Shown piece after piece: positions 1 to 8,099 of a stretch of 9,517 nt of DNA. Within the stretch, counting starts at the first letter, position 1. Every line of letters begins with the position of its first letter. The translations under genes were made by a program, and so were the position numbers. The stretch comes from Planctomycetota bacterium (lineage in GTDB: Bacteria > Planctomycetota > Planctomycetia > Planctomycetales > Planctomycetaceae). Location of the stretch: positions 1 through 9,517 of the forward strand of contig JAJRTM010000195.1 in the NCBI GenBank assembly GCA_024278285.1. The letters run 5' to 3'. The notes beneath the pieces are model-generated. The model did no database searches and was not told the origin of the DNA. It worked only from the letters and a program-made list of their open reading frames with translations.

Positions 1-582
1 AAAAGGAAAGCAAAAGAGCGGCAGGATGTTTCTGAACTGGTGACGTTATTTCATCAGGCGATAAACGATGTCAGGCGAGCGAGAGATGCGGTGGCTTCAC
101 TGCCGATGGTGGATGAGCGTTTGATCGTTTTACAGGGAACCAGCCTGGGAGGTTTTGTCTCTGCAACTGTCGCCGGTTTGGATCAGGGATACGATGCTGT
201 CTTTCTGATGCTTGCAGGAGGTGATCTGTACGATATTCTTATGCACGGGAAAAGAGACGCCGAGAAAGTTCTGGAAAAGACCAGAGAAGCCGGTATCAGT
301 GATGATCAACTGAAAGCAATCATCGATAAAATTGAGCCACTCAATTTTGCCTCACGAATGAACGCGGCTCGCGTCTGGCTTTATTCTGGAAGGTACGACA
401 CAGTCGTGCCACTTAAAAATGCAAATCTTCTTGCCCATGCCGCCAGACTCAGTAAGGAACATCATATTATGATGCCCTCGAATCATTATTCGGGGATCAT
501 TTATCTTCCCGTGATTTTCAAACATATTGGCGAGAAAATAAATTTGATTGCTGAATCAAAAGGAATTGAACCGGCCATGTGA
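1..582 (+). CDS. Alpha/beta-hydrolase, 3' part (5' end outside window)
   Basis: This is the C-terminal ~193 residues of an alpha/beta-hydrolase fold protein, probably a prolyl oligopeptidase or dienelactone-hydrolase-like esterase or peptidase; the substrate cannot be told. The frame is open from base 1, so the gene begins upstream. A GTG at 40 is an internal valine rather than a convincing start, because the hydrolase core needs sequence before it. The nucleophile elbow reads GTSLGG with Ser at 142-144. The acid is probably Asp at 397-399, in SGRYDTVVP, the usual post-strand-7 position. The catalytic His is probably at 484-486 in SNHYSG, near the C-terminus. All three triad members therefore appear in the expected order. 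A short insertion between Ser and Asp (around 220-345) is the lid or cap region. The gene ends at TGA 580-582, before an inverted-repeat element. Fold confident, specific function unknown. Confidence 0.8.
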   Translation, partial: KRKAKERQDVSELVTLFHQAINDVRRARDAVASLPMVDERLIVLQGTSLGGFVSATVAGLDQGYDAVFLMLAGGDLYDILMHGKRDAEKVLEKTREAGISDDQLKAIIDKIEPLNFASRMNAARVWLYSGRYDTVVPLKNANLLAHAARLSKEHHIMMPSNHYSGIIYLPVIFKHIGEKINLIAESKGIEPAM

Positions 583-628
583 ATTTAATCCATCGGTTCA
601 ATAACGACAGTCAGATTTCATCTTATCC

Positions 629-801
629 GTAAGCGGCACGGCGCTAGCCGCCGGTAATTATTAAAGGAACCTCTATTTATTCAAAGGGAGCACAGACAGG
701 AATGTCTTCCCTCCGTTCAATAGGAGGTTTTTGAATAAATAGAGATTCAATATCCAACACTAATAAAGCACAGTACCGGCGGCTAGCGCCTTGCCGCTCA
801 C
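629..801. repeat. Nested inverted-repeat element (REP/MITE-like)
   Basis: The outer arms 629-656 and 774-801 are reverse complements at 26 of 28 positions and carry the core GGCGCTAGCCGCCGGT. A second, inner pair lies at 671-685 (CTCTATTTATTCAAA) and 730-744 and is a perfect 15-base match. The whole 173-bp unit fills most of the gap between the hydrolase and the fusion gene and encodes nothing credible. The right arm is followed by a run of eight T (805-812), so the transcript could fold and terminate after the hydrolase gene, although the loop is long. The structure fits a non-autonomous palindromic element; I see no target-site duplication. That it is dispersed in the genome is inference. 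Confidence 0.75.
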
Positions 802-828
802 TCATTTTTTTTCTACGAGTTTCAATAA

Positions 829-2661
829 ATGGCAATGGCACAGAATCTATCCACATCAAATGAATCAGGCGACGCGCAACAGAAACCAGTCGTCAATATC
901 GCGGCTTATCTTTTTGTAAAACTGGACCGTCTTCCTGAACGGCGAGAAGAACTGCGGCAACTTTGCCAAGAGTTGCAGATAAGAGGAACGATTTTACTCA
1001 GTCCAGAAGGGATCAATCTTTTTTTGGCTGGGACTCGTCATTCGATTGATGAATTCCTCAAACAACTGCGTAGCGATCCTCTGTTGGAATCACTTGAAGT
1101 GAAAGAGAGTTTCAGCCTAACGATGCCTTTCAGTCGTATGCTTGTCAAATTAAAAAAGGAGATTATCGCATTTGGGGTAGAGGGAATTGAACCTCAACGG
1201 TATTCCTCAAAAAGATTGCCTGCCAAAGAATTGAAAAGGTGGCTCGATGAAGGGCGTCCAGTCACATTGCTTGATACCCGTAACGATTATGAAGTAAAAT
1301 TGGGCACGTTTGAAAATGCGCATCTGATTGGTGTGGATCATTTCCGAGATTTCCCCGAAGCAGTTCGGCAACTTCCTGAAGAAATGAAGAACCAGCCGAT
1401 CGTCACCTTTTGCACCGGTGGGATTCGCTGTGAAAAAGCAGGGCCATTTATGGAGATGGCTGGGTTTGAGGATGTTTATCAGCTTGATGGGGGGATTCTC
1501 AAGTACTTTGAAGAGTGTGGCGATTCCCATTACGAGGGAGATTGTTTTGTTTTCGATTACCGTGTCGCGGTCGATCCTGAATTGAACGAAACCGAAGCCA
1601 CGCAGTGCTACGCCTGTCAAATTCCGTTGACCGCACAAGAGCAGCAGTCAGAAAAATATGTACTTGGCGTCTGTTGCCCTTATTGCTGGAAGGAAAACAG
1701 ACCGCCAGAACCACCAACGATAACAGAGCGAGAACAGGCCATTCGAGATGTCACCACTCCTTTGCCGGGGAGTATCGCTTACACAAACGAGCGACCTTTG
1801 AATGTGCCTCAAAAATATGAGGGGTGGCGTTTGATCGATTTCATCTGCGATTATCATCCGCATGTATCACGGCTTGAGTGGGAAAAGGTTTGCAAAGAAG
1901 GATTGATTCGTGATCGCCAGCGGGTAATTTGTGCAGACGAAAAACTGCGAGCTGGTCAGCGATTGCTGCGTTTTATCCCCGATACAATTGAGCCGGCTGT
2001 CAACGCAGATTTGAAAATCATTTCATGGGAAGAGCCGCTCATCGTCTTCAATAAACCGGCACCACTGCCGATTCATCCTTGTGGACGTTTCAATAAAAAC
2101 AGTATGACGCAAATTCTCGATCTCGCATTCCCCGAAGAAAAACTACGCCCCGCACATCGGCTCGATGCGAACACGACTGGCTTGATTCTCTTTACCAACC
2201 ACCGTGATGTCTCACAAAAATTGCACAAACAGTTCGAGCGAGGAGAAGCAAAGAAAACTTATTTGTGTAAAATTCATGGAGACCCAGATTGGGATAATTA
2301 CCGATGTGAGCTTCCCATTTCCAAACAGGCAAGTAAGGCAGGAACGCGAGTCATTGACGAGCAAAATGGTCAGCCAGCACAAACTCAGTTTACTGTATTG
2401 CAGCGAAATGAAGATGGCACATCTCTCCTCGAAGCGATCCCGATCACCGGAAGAACAAATCAAATTCGCGTGCATCTGTGGCACCTGGGATATCCTATCG
2501 TTGGCGATCCCGCTTATTTGCAAAATCAAAAGCAGGGAAAAAGCCAGACGTTATCAGTCGATAGCCCACCCATGGCGTTACATGCCTGGAAAATTACAAT
2601 TGAACATCCCGTTCTTAAAGAAACGATTTCTTATCAAACTCCCAGACCAGACTGGGCTTAA
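829..2661 (+). CDS. trhO: Fused TrhO-type tRNA U34 hydroxylase (rhodanese) and RluA-family pseudouridine synthase
   Basis: Two RNA-modification enzymes are joined in one 610-residue cytoplasmic protein. Residues ~20-290 match TrhO/YceA (UPF0176): an N-terminal alpha/beta part (VVNIAAYLF, then [11 protein letters not shown]), a rhodanese domain with the active-site loop CTGGIRCEK (Cys195, Cys201), and the family's cysteine cluster (Cys260, Cys263, Cys282, Cys283, Cys286). TrhO proteins convert U34 of certain tRNAs to 5-hydroxyuridine using oxygen. A linker leads to an S4-like stretch at ~333-385 and an RluA-type catalytic domain at ~395-605, with Lys409, HRLDANTTG (catalytic Asp446) and [10 protein letters not shown] (540-549). 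RluA-family enzymes isomerise uridine in 23S rRNA and/or tRNA; the target here cannot be read from sequence. Each half has about the length of its stand-alone family. The ATG at 829 is chosen, with 835 as an alternative; both have only a weak ribosome site. The stop lies 12 bp from the convergent globin remnant. The trhO symbol covers the N-terminal half only. Confidence 0.92.
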   Translation: MAMAQNLSTSNESGDAQQKPVVNIAAYLFVKLDRLPERREELRQLCQELQIRGTILLSPEGINLFLAGTRHSIDEFLKQLRSDPLLESLEVKESFSLTMPFSRMLVKLKKEIIAFGVEGIEPQRYSSKRLPAKELKRWLDEGRPVTLLDTRNDYEVKLGTFENAHLIGVDHFRDFPEAVRQLPEEMKNQPIVTFCTGGIRCEKAGPFMEMAGFEDVYQLDGGILKYFEECGDSHYEGDCFVFDYRVAVDPELNETEATQCYACQIPLTAQEQQSEKYVLGVCCPYCWKENRPPEPPTITEREQAIRDVTTPLPGSIAYTNERPLNVPQKYEGWRLIDFICDYHPHVSRLEWEKVCKEGLIRDRQRVICADEKLRAGQRLLRFIPDTIEPAVNADLKIISWEEPLIVFNKPAPLPIHPCGRFNKNSMTQILDLAFPEEKLRPAHRLDANTTGLILFTNHRDVSQKLHKQFERGEAKKTYLCKIHGDPDWDNYRCELPISKQASKAGTRVIDEQNGQPAQTQFTVLQRNEDGTSLLEAIPITGRTNQIRVHLWHLGYPIVGDPAYLQNQKQGKSQTLSVDSPPMALHAWKITIEHPVLKETISYQTPRPDWA

Positions 2662-2673
2662 TATGGCAGCGTT

Positions 2674-3134
2674 CTATGCTTCCACGATGTCGTCCTTCAA
2701 ACTCAATACGAATGCAACAACGTCATCAATTTCCTGATCAGGAATCTGCAGGACATTCATTGTGACAGCCGCATGATTGAGGAAAATTTCCCAATCACTT
2801 TCGGAAATTTTCATTCCTTGATGTGTCGTTTTCATATCACGCCCGGTGTAATACATCGGACCACCAGCGGCTGAACCCAGCACGGCTGGTCTGATTTGAC
2901 AGCCGTAACCAAAATGGCACTTTCAAAAATTTGCGCACCGTTCACAAACTTTCAACGTTAGTATTACAAATAGTCGATCAGCAGTTGTTTTTCTCTGGCG
3001 ATACCATCGTCTCCCCGATTCTGCCAGAAGCGGCCCAGTTGTGCATCTCCCTGAAGACGGGGGAGTAACTCATCCGAAAAAGCAGTGATGCCATCGTAAC
3101 CGCCAAGACGTTCATAAAGTGATTTCTGATTCAT
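2674..3134 (-). pseudogene. Group 1 truncated haemoglobin, interrupted
   Basis: The two halves of a truncated globin (trHbN type, an oxygen/NO-binding haem protein of ~120 residues) lie in order but in different frames. The N-terminal half starts at ATG 3134, with AAGGG five bases upstream, and reads 56 residues (SLYERLGGYDGI ... GRFWQNRG ... QLLIDYL) to TAA at 2964-2966. The C-terminal half resumes near 2883 with AAGGPMYYTGRDMKTTHQGM, including the probable proximal haem His at 2821-2823, and ends at TAG 2674-2676. In relatives LIDYL is followed almost directly by the AGGP loop, so about 85 bp have been inserted and the frame is lost. Translation would stop before the haem-binding helix. It is the last member of the minus-strand run, 41 bp after the propeller gene. 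Both halves are otherwise clean, with conserved family residues, so the disruption looks recent. A sequencing error cannot explain an insert of this size. Confidence 0.85.
2884..2963. repeat. Approximately 80-90 bp insert splitting the globin gene
   Basis: This segment has no counterpart in truncated globins. It separates the N- and C-terminal coding halves and contains stops in the frames used by both. Its boundaries are uncertain by a few bases, because the original junction codons are unknown. The right edge holds a small perfect stem, CCAGC-CGT-GCTGG on the minus strand (around 2877-2889). I found no second copy in the window, no clear terminal inverted repeats and no clear target duplication. 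A short non-autonomous repeat unit is the simplest explanation, but this is inference. Confidence 0.5.
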
Positions 3135-3175
3135 GTTTTCCCTTAAAGTAAAATTTCCAGTTTCAATTCTCTTTT

Positions 3176-4639
3176 TTAGTGAAACCGTAATGAGTACAGA
3201 TCGGCATCTGACATCACAAAACGAACCCGGATTGGTTTTCCTGCCAATGTGCTGATATCAGCCCCCTGTTTCCATTCAACTGTTCTGGAAATATGGTCGC
3301 CGTAAATTGGTTTCATCTCATTCAGGCTGAAACCGGGAATCGGTTGACTGTTTGCATCCTGAATTTCGACAAGTACCTGACCTGCTGCACTGGTCGAATA
3401 GTTAATCTCAAGTTCTTTCCCTTTGAATTTCATTAATTTAGTAACAAATTCACCGCCGGCAAGAGGAGCATTGACAGAAACAAAACCATCAATTCGCAAA
3501 GTGTGTCTCCGACCGCCGGTGAGGAAAAATGAAATTTCTGTGGGGCTTGTCTGATGAATTCCAATCGCGGCATAGTTCGCCCGATTGGCCCAACCAGCCT
3601 TCCCGATGCCCGGACGAATGAACGATTCCGTAAACTCGCGATCAAAACGGTTGCCGCCGCGTGTGCTCATCAGCAAAATATCAGTCGCTGCTCCTCTTTT
3701 TGCCATAAAGCGAGTAGGCAAGGCAATGTAAATATGCGGGGCGCGATAATAGGGCTGTGTACAAGGCGTATAAAGATGCTCTCCAGGGAGGTTGGCTTGC
3801 ATTTCGACAAGAGGTGTCCAGTTGATAAAGTCCTTGGAAGTGGTTCGGGCAATGCCACGATACCCTTTAATGAATCGGCGGAAATAACAGACATAAGCCT
3901 GTTCGGATTCTGACCAGAACGCATAATTCTGGGAATCGAAATACTTCCCCCATTCTTCAGGGATAACAGGTTTGTCCCGGAGTTTTTTCCAATGAATTCC
4001 ATCTGCGGAAACATACGCTTTCAAACCACCCGGTCCGCGTTTTTGACGAATCTTTTTGTGTTTTTCATGTGGCTGATACGCCAATCCACCCAGTCCCTTG
4101 TATCGCTGATCTTCCGGGATGCCGGGCTTGGTATCAATAAATGGTGTGAAATTATGATTCACCAGAAATTCATCCTGTAACACAACATTGCCTTGCGGAA
4201 AGGTGGGATGATCTTTGTAAAGGCCAAGCCTGGGTAGTGTCCAGTGAATCGCATCTTTACTTTCCGCATATAACGTGACTTCTCCTTCGTGATATTGCTC
4301 CCAGCCTTTTTTCCAGTGGTTGCCGGGTTGGGTATCGCCGCGATAGTAAAATTGATATTTATCAGCCGCTTTGAGAACGGTCGCATAATGACCGTGCGGA
4401 CGCGGCGGCGAAACGGGTTGCATTAATTGTGGCGTGTGCAATTTGAGTGATGTTTCTTTCAACTCACCAACAATATATCGATCCAGAAACAACTCTCGCC
4501 GGGAACCAATATCGACTACTGTTTGGGCATCACTTGCGAAAACATCTTGTGCAGAAAAGCCCCCACACACAGCAAGCAAGCAGATAAGATACAGCAACGG
4601 CAAGCAATTTCGGTACTTAACTAGAGCTGGTATTTTCAT
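3176..4639 (-). CDS. Exported beta-propeller protein, glycosyl hydrolase family 32/43-like, with C-terminal beta-sandwich
   Basis: A 487-residue exported protein. Residues ~1-36 form a signal peptide (basic start, hydrophobic LPLLYLICLLAV, cleavage probably near FAS-DA). LAVCGG resembles a lipobox, but Val at -1 argues against lipidation. After the conserved RRELFLDRYIV segment the protein shows repeated blade-like motifs ending in an HW or NW pair (DAIHWTLP 129-136, ADGIHWKKL 212-220, KDFINWT 269-275). This pattern is typical of five-bladed propellers related to GH32/GH43/GH117. Residues ~383-487 (IDGFVSV ... LAGKPIRVRFVMSDADLYS) look like a beta-sandwich, often found with these propellers and possibly sugar-binding. 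No catalytic acids can be assigned with confidence, so glycosidase activity is inferred from fold and context. It lies 33 bp after the toroid gene and 41 bp before the globin remnant, in the same direction. The chosen ATG at 4639 gives a clean signal peptide but has only a weak ribosome site. Confidence 0.75.
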   Translation of the reverse strand: MKIPALVKYRNCLPLLYLICLLAVCGGFSAQDVFASDAQTVVDIGSRRELFLDRYIVGELKETSLKLHTPQLMQPVSPPRPHGHYATVLKAADKYQFYYRGDTQPGNHWKKGWEQYHEGEVTLYAESKDAIHWTLPRLGLYKDHPTFPQGNVVLQDEFLVNHNFTPFIDTKPGIPEDQRYKGLGGLAYQPHEKHKKIRQKRGPGGLKAYVSADGIHWKKLRDKPVIPEEWGKYFDSQNYAFWSESEQAYVCYFRRFIKGYRGIARTTSKDFINWTPLVEMQANLPGEHLYTPCTQPYYRAPHIYIALPTRFMAKRGAATDILLMSTRGGNRFDREFTESFIRPGIGKAGWANRANYAAIGIHQTSPTEISFFLTGGRRHTLRIDGFVSVNAPLAGGEFVTKLMKFKGKELEINYSTSAAGQVLVEIQDANSQPIPGFSLNEMKPIYGDHISRTVEWKQGADISTLAGKPIRVRFVMSDADLYSLRFH

Positions 4640-4672
4640 GCTGTAAGTTTCCAGGTCGAATAGAAGTCCATT

Positions 4673-6463
4673 TTATTTCTGAAAGCGAATTTGTTCCGGG
4701 TCGTCGAAATCGTCTCTTGTGTCGTAAGGACGCGAATTGAGATACCAGTTTCGCCAGACTTTGTGTACTCGATTTTGCCAGTCGGTTGTTATTTTCTTTT
4801 TGTCGATAACCACATCCGAGTCTTCATATTGTTCGAGTGGATCGACCGGGTTATTGAAGCCGTTTGGTCGGCGGGAAATCCAGCAAAGTGCAAGACGTGC
4901 TTCAATCGCAACACCTAGATCGTCATCTTTCAGTAAAGGGATAAGTAATTCTGCCAGATCGAGGCGGTCTGTTTGCCCGATGGCCCAAGCCGCAACTTGC
5001 CTGACACGCGGATCACTGTATTTCACTAAAGCTTTTAGTAATTTATTGTTGCTGATTAGTTTTTTTGGGTCGGAAATATCTACTTTCTTATCAGTCGCTT
5101 TTACTTCAACATCAGCTTCAGAAAGATCAATATTTGACAGTCCTGCCAAAAGCTTATCGTAATCTCCGGTCTGTTCTTTTTTGAATTGGAGCTTCCCATT
5201 ACGAAATTTCACTTGCGAAAGATCATCCGGTAATCCGCGACCACCAGCCAATATACCTTCTCCTAAACGCGTAGGGCGTTTTCGAGCTGGAAGCAGTTTT
5301 TGGGTTGCCTTCATTAAAAATAAAAGTGTAAAGCAAGTCGCGACCGGGTGATTGGTTGTCCGAGTACTCGGTTCTGGCCAACTCCCATCTTTTGCTTGTT
5401 TGGGTAACAGAACATTGGTTCCTTCCTTGTACCAATCGTGCGTACCATAGGTTTCCCAGTTATTTACAGAAGATGCTCGTTCAAGGGTGTAGAAGTAGTA
5501 ATAGCGAAACCCACGATGCTCTGAAACTAAATTCTCAGCAAATTTGATGGTCAACCAGCGGTTCGCTCTTTCATTGGCAGAATCAATCTTTGGCTTGATC
5601 GGCTTGGGAATTCGTCTAAAATTGCGACCAGGTTTCTTGGGCGATTGAAACTCCAGCACACCAAATCGAGGACCATTGCTGACGGTTTTGTTTTTTGTCG
5701 GCTGGGTTGGAAGGTCTCTAAAAAGAATCAGACGGATAATCCCCAGCGTCCCCGAGGCAGCCGCTGTCATTGTTCCAATCGGACGATCTTTCGAATACAC
5801 GCCGTTGCTTGTCAGTACAGGGTGATAAGTAAAGCCACCCAATTTATCCTGCGTTCTGAAGTGCCAGGTAGCTGCTTTCTCGAAAACTTCCAGCGGAATT
5901 TCAATACCCGCTCGATGGGCAGCCCACAATCCCAAAATCGCATACTGCGTGATACTGGTATCTCCCTCCCCTTCCTTAGTGATATGAGGATAGTACCAGG
6001 CACCAATATCTAGCTGAAGATCGATCATATAATTTGCGATTGCTTGTATCTGGTTGATATACCCCTCAGGGTCAGCCGCTTCGATTGCCATGATATCGAT
6101 AGCTGCTTCGTAAATATGATGTTGTTCAGGACGATAGGTAAGGTCTGTTTCGGTACCGCTGAATTTCTTCAAAATTAAAGCCAGGCCTCGCTGCACCGCT
6201 GGGCTTTCTGGAGCATCTCCACCGGAAAGCAGCGTGTAAACGATTAACCCGGTTGCAGGTTTGTACTTCAAATCGTACTGCCGTAAATATTGCAGTCCAC
6301 GCTCCACTGCTGGTTTAACACGAGGATCTTGCGCAGCTTCGACTGGTCGAATCGTTCCCAATGCAGAAAGTAATATCACTCCAGCAACGATCCATCGTGC
6401 ATAACAGGAAGAGGAATGAGTTAATACGTAAGACTCACATTTTTGCCGATTTGGATATTGCAT
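4673..6463 (-). CDS. Exported prenyltransferase/squalene-cyclase-like alpha/alpha-toroid protein with HEAT-like C-terminal part
   Basis: A 596-residue protein of a kind common in planctomycetes. A long basic leader and one hydrophobic segment (~24-38, WIVAGVILLSALGTI) precede a probable signal-peptidase site near VEA-A (41-44), so it should be exported. Residues ~45-395 contain helical repeats resembling those of squalene cyclases, prenyltransferases and alpha-2-macroglobulin toroids: VERGLQYL (53-60), GAWYYPH (154-160) before TSITQYAILGLWAAH, then KDGSWPEP (358-365) before VATCFTLLFLMKA. No DxDD-type cyclase motif is visible, so terpene cyclisation is unlikely; a scaffold or ligand-binding role is more plausible. 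Residues ~473-530 (KALVKYSDPRVRQVAAWAIG ...) look like one or two HEAT repeats. A Pro/Lys-rich linker lies at ~275-295. The gene is 44 bp after the sulfatase and 33 bp before the propeller gene, which suggests cotranscription. The ribosome site is poor (GGGG about 10 bases upstream). Fold moderately sure, function unknown. Confidence 0.75.
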   Translation of the reverse strand: MQYPNRQKCESYVLTHSSSCYARWIVAGVILLSALGTIRPVEAAQDPRVKPAVERGLQYLRQYDLKYKPATGLIVYTLLSGGDAPESPAVQRGLALILKKFSGTETDLTYRPEQHHIYEAAIDIMAIEAADPEGYINQIQAIANYMIDLQLDIGAWYYPHITKEGEGDTSITQYAILGLWAAHRAGIEIPLEVFEKAATWHFRTQDKLGGFTYHPVLTSNGVYSKDRPIGTMTAAASGTLGIIRLILFRDLPTQPTKNKTVSNGPRFGVLEFQSPKKPGRNFRRIPKPIKPKIDSANERANRWLTIKFAENLVSEHRGFRYYYFYTLERASSVNNWETYGTHDWYKEGTNVLLPKQAKDGSWPEPSTRTTNHPVATCFTLLFLMKATQKLLPARKRPTRLGEGILAGGRGLPDDLSQVKFRNGKLQFKKEQTGDYDKLLAGLSNIDLSEADVEVKATDKKVDISDPKKLISNNKLLKALVKYSDPRVRQVAAWAIGQTDRLDLAELLIPLLKDDDLGVAIEARLALCWISRRPNGFNNPVDPLEQYEDSDVVIDKKKITTDWQNRVHKVWRNWYLNSRPYDTRDDFDDPEQIRFQK

Positions 6464-6507
6464 ATCATTGCCCCATAAAGGCAGAGAAATTATAAAAGGC
6501 AGTGGAT

Positions 6508-8046
6508 TTATTTGGGAGCAGGAAAAGAACGAATCCTGCTGTACCGGGGATAAGTTTCAAAGATATCTCCGCCATCAAGTATCCGCGGATCGTTGGTGCT
6601 TTTCAAGTATTCGTTCAGCATAGCAAGTTGAGCCTTCAGGATATCCTTAAAATGGGGATCCTCTGCAAGATTATTCAAGCACGCAGAATCTTTTTTGATG
6701 TTAAACAGTTCGATTTCCGGGCGTTTATCAACCGCCCAGTGAAAAAATTTGGAATAAGCAGGCGTTTCACGATGATCAATGAGAAATGTCAGGCTGGGGC
6801 AGGCATCGATATCGTGATAAGCTGCGTGCAATGGTCCCAGAATATTTGGCTGGTCATATTTCTGAGGAGTTCCCGCTGGCCAACGATTGGGGCGAAAGTT
6901 ACGAATCAGCAAATAGTTCTCGGTGCGGATCGCTCTTTGCGGATAGCTGAGATTCTGATAGCGCGAAGAGGAGTGTCTTTCGCGGGCAGAGTAAACGGCT
7001 TGCCGAGTCGGGTCACATTTGCCTTGCTGTTTGCTTCTTAAAAGATCGAGAAAACTTTTTCCAGCCAATGGGTATTTCTGCGAAGGATGTTTAACTTTCG
7101 CTGCATCGAGAATTGTCGCAGTGATATCGACAAAGCCAACCAGATCACTCACCGTTCGTTTTGGCGGAATGTCAGCAGGCCAACTAATAGCCAAGGGCAT
7201 GTGAATACCATATTCATAGCAATTCGCCTTGGCTCGCGGGAAAGGCATTCCGTTATCGGAAGTAACAATCACCAGTGTGTTTTCCAATTCACCCGCAGCT
7301 TCCAACATCTTCAGCATCCTGGCGAGATGAGAATCAAACCATTCGATCTCAACATAATAATCGAGAATGTCCGAACGAATTTCTGGATGGTCTGGCAGAA
7401 ATTCAGGAACAGAAACAGCCTTGATATTTTTCTTTTGTTTACGACCGATTCCCTTTTCGTAAACGCGGTGCGGCTCTGTTGCACCGTACCAGAAAAAGAA
7501 GGGTTCCTTAGATTGACGCTGCTTCAAAAACGATTCAAAATTTGCTGCGTAATCGTTTGAACTAATCCCTTTTGGATGATTGCGATTTTTAATTTTTGAG
7601 TAAGCAGGGCCAGCAGGATTTCTTTTCCGTCCAGAAATTTTCCAGTTTCCCGGTCCCCAACCTTTTCCGGTGTAGCCGATTTTATATCCTGAAGCTTCCA
7701 ATAAATCAGGAAAGACCTGATACTTTTGCGGGAATGAACTTGCGTGAGTTCCCGCGTTTTCAATTTGCCAGGTCTGCCTCCCCGTCAGCAGGGCGGCTCG
7801 ACAGGGACTGCAGCCCGGCGAAGCAGCAATTGCATTTGTGAACAACACACCATGAGAAGCGATGCGATCAAAAGCAGGGGTCGAAATTTCACGACAACCA
7901 TAAACAGAACAATGAGGCCACGATTGATCATCGCTGATTGCAAACAAAATATTCGGACGCTTCAATTCCCCTGCACCGGCAGTAACACAGAAGCTGAGCA
8001 AGATAAGAAGTTGAGCAAAACCAATCCGGTCAAATAATGATCCCAT
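6508..8046 (-). CDS. Exported type I sulfatase (formylglycine-dependent)
   Basis: This 512-residue enzyme should hydrolyse sulfate esters or sulfamates, most likely on a glycan, outside the cytoplasm. I place the start at ATG 8046, not at an upstream in-frame ATG (8172). AAGAGGTG sits nine bases before 8046, and the start gives a normal signal peptide (FAQLLILLSFCVTAGAG). The extra 42 residues would span the promoter. Sulfatase hallmarks are in order: the metal-binding pair Asp39-Asp40 in FAISDDQS, the nucleophile motif CSPCRAALLTGR (Cys79 converted to formylglycine, Arg83), GYTGKGWGPG with Lys128, EPHR with His193, TSDNG (Asp264-Asn265) and a following Lys273. The fourth motif position is Cys82 where CxPSR is usual; this fits the looser CxPxR pattern. 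The C-terminal ~130 residues form the usual small subdomain. The overall look resembles sulfamidase/heparan-type arylsulfatases, but the substrate cannot be fixed. It is the first gene of the minus-strand run. Confidence 0.93.
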   Translation of the reverse strand: MGSLFDRIGFAQLLILLSFCVTAGAGELKRPNILFAISDDQSWPHCSVYGCREISTPAFDRIASHGVLFTNAIAASPGCSPCRAALLTGRQTWQIENAGTHASSFPQKYQVFPDLLEASGYKIGYTGKGWGPGNWKISGRKRNPAGPAYSKIKNRNHPKGISSNDYAANFESFLKQRQSKEPFFFWYGATEPHRVYEKGIGRKQKKNIKAVSVPEFLPDHPEIRSDILDYYVEIEWFDSHLARMLKMLEAAGELENTLVIVTSDNGMPFPRAKANCYEYGIHMPLAISWPADIPPKRTVSDLVGFVDITATILDAAKVKHPSQKYPLAGKSFLDLLRSKQQGKCDPTRQAVYSARERHSSSRYQNLSYPQRAIRTENYLLIRNFRPNRWPAGTPQKYDQPNILGPLHAAYHDIDACPSLTFLIDHRETPAYSKFFHWAVDKRPEIELFNIKKDSACLNNLAEDPHFKDILKAQLAMLNEYLKSTNDPRILDGGDIFETYPRYSRIRSFPAPK

Positions 8047-8055
8047 CAAACACCA

Positions 8056-8063
8056 CACCTCTT
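8056..8063 (-). promoter_or_regulatory. Ribosome binding site of the sulfatase gene
   Basis: On the minus strand this reads AAGAGGTG, a good Shine-Dalgarno match nine bases before ATG 8046. It decides the start: the longer reading frame from 8172 has no comparable site and would run through the promoter. Confidence 0.7.
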
Positions 8064-8080
8064 GAATACTGAAACAATAT

Positions 8081-8099
8081 TTGCTATTGAGAATAGCAA
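8081..8099. promoter_or_regulatory. Inverted repeat at the sulfatase promoter start site, candidate operator
   Basis: TTGCTATT-GAG-AATAGCAA is a perfect 8-bp inverted repeat with a 3-base centre. It begins at the last base of the predicted -10 box and covers the expected transcription start, where a bound repressor would block initiation. It would also form a small hairpin at the 5' end of the mRNA. Operator function is inference from position and symmetry; no regulator gene lies beside it in the window. Confidence 0.5.

Noticed and set aside
677..859. 60-codon minus-strand reading frame
   Set aside because: It lies inside the inverted-repeat element and crosses the start of the fusion gene; no domain.
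1207..1638. 143-codon minus-strand reading frame
   Set aside because: It is fully inside the fusion gene on the opposite strand, with no family features.
2641..2656. CCCAG-N6-CTGGG stem as a terminator for the fusion gene
   Set aside because: It is only 5 bp, lies inside the coding end, and has no T run on either strand.
4560..4580. Lipobox in the propeller protein signal peptide (LAVC)
   Set aside because: Val at the -1 position does not fit the lipoprotein signal-peptidase rule; an ordinary signal peptide is more likely.
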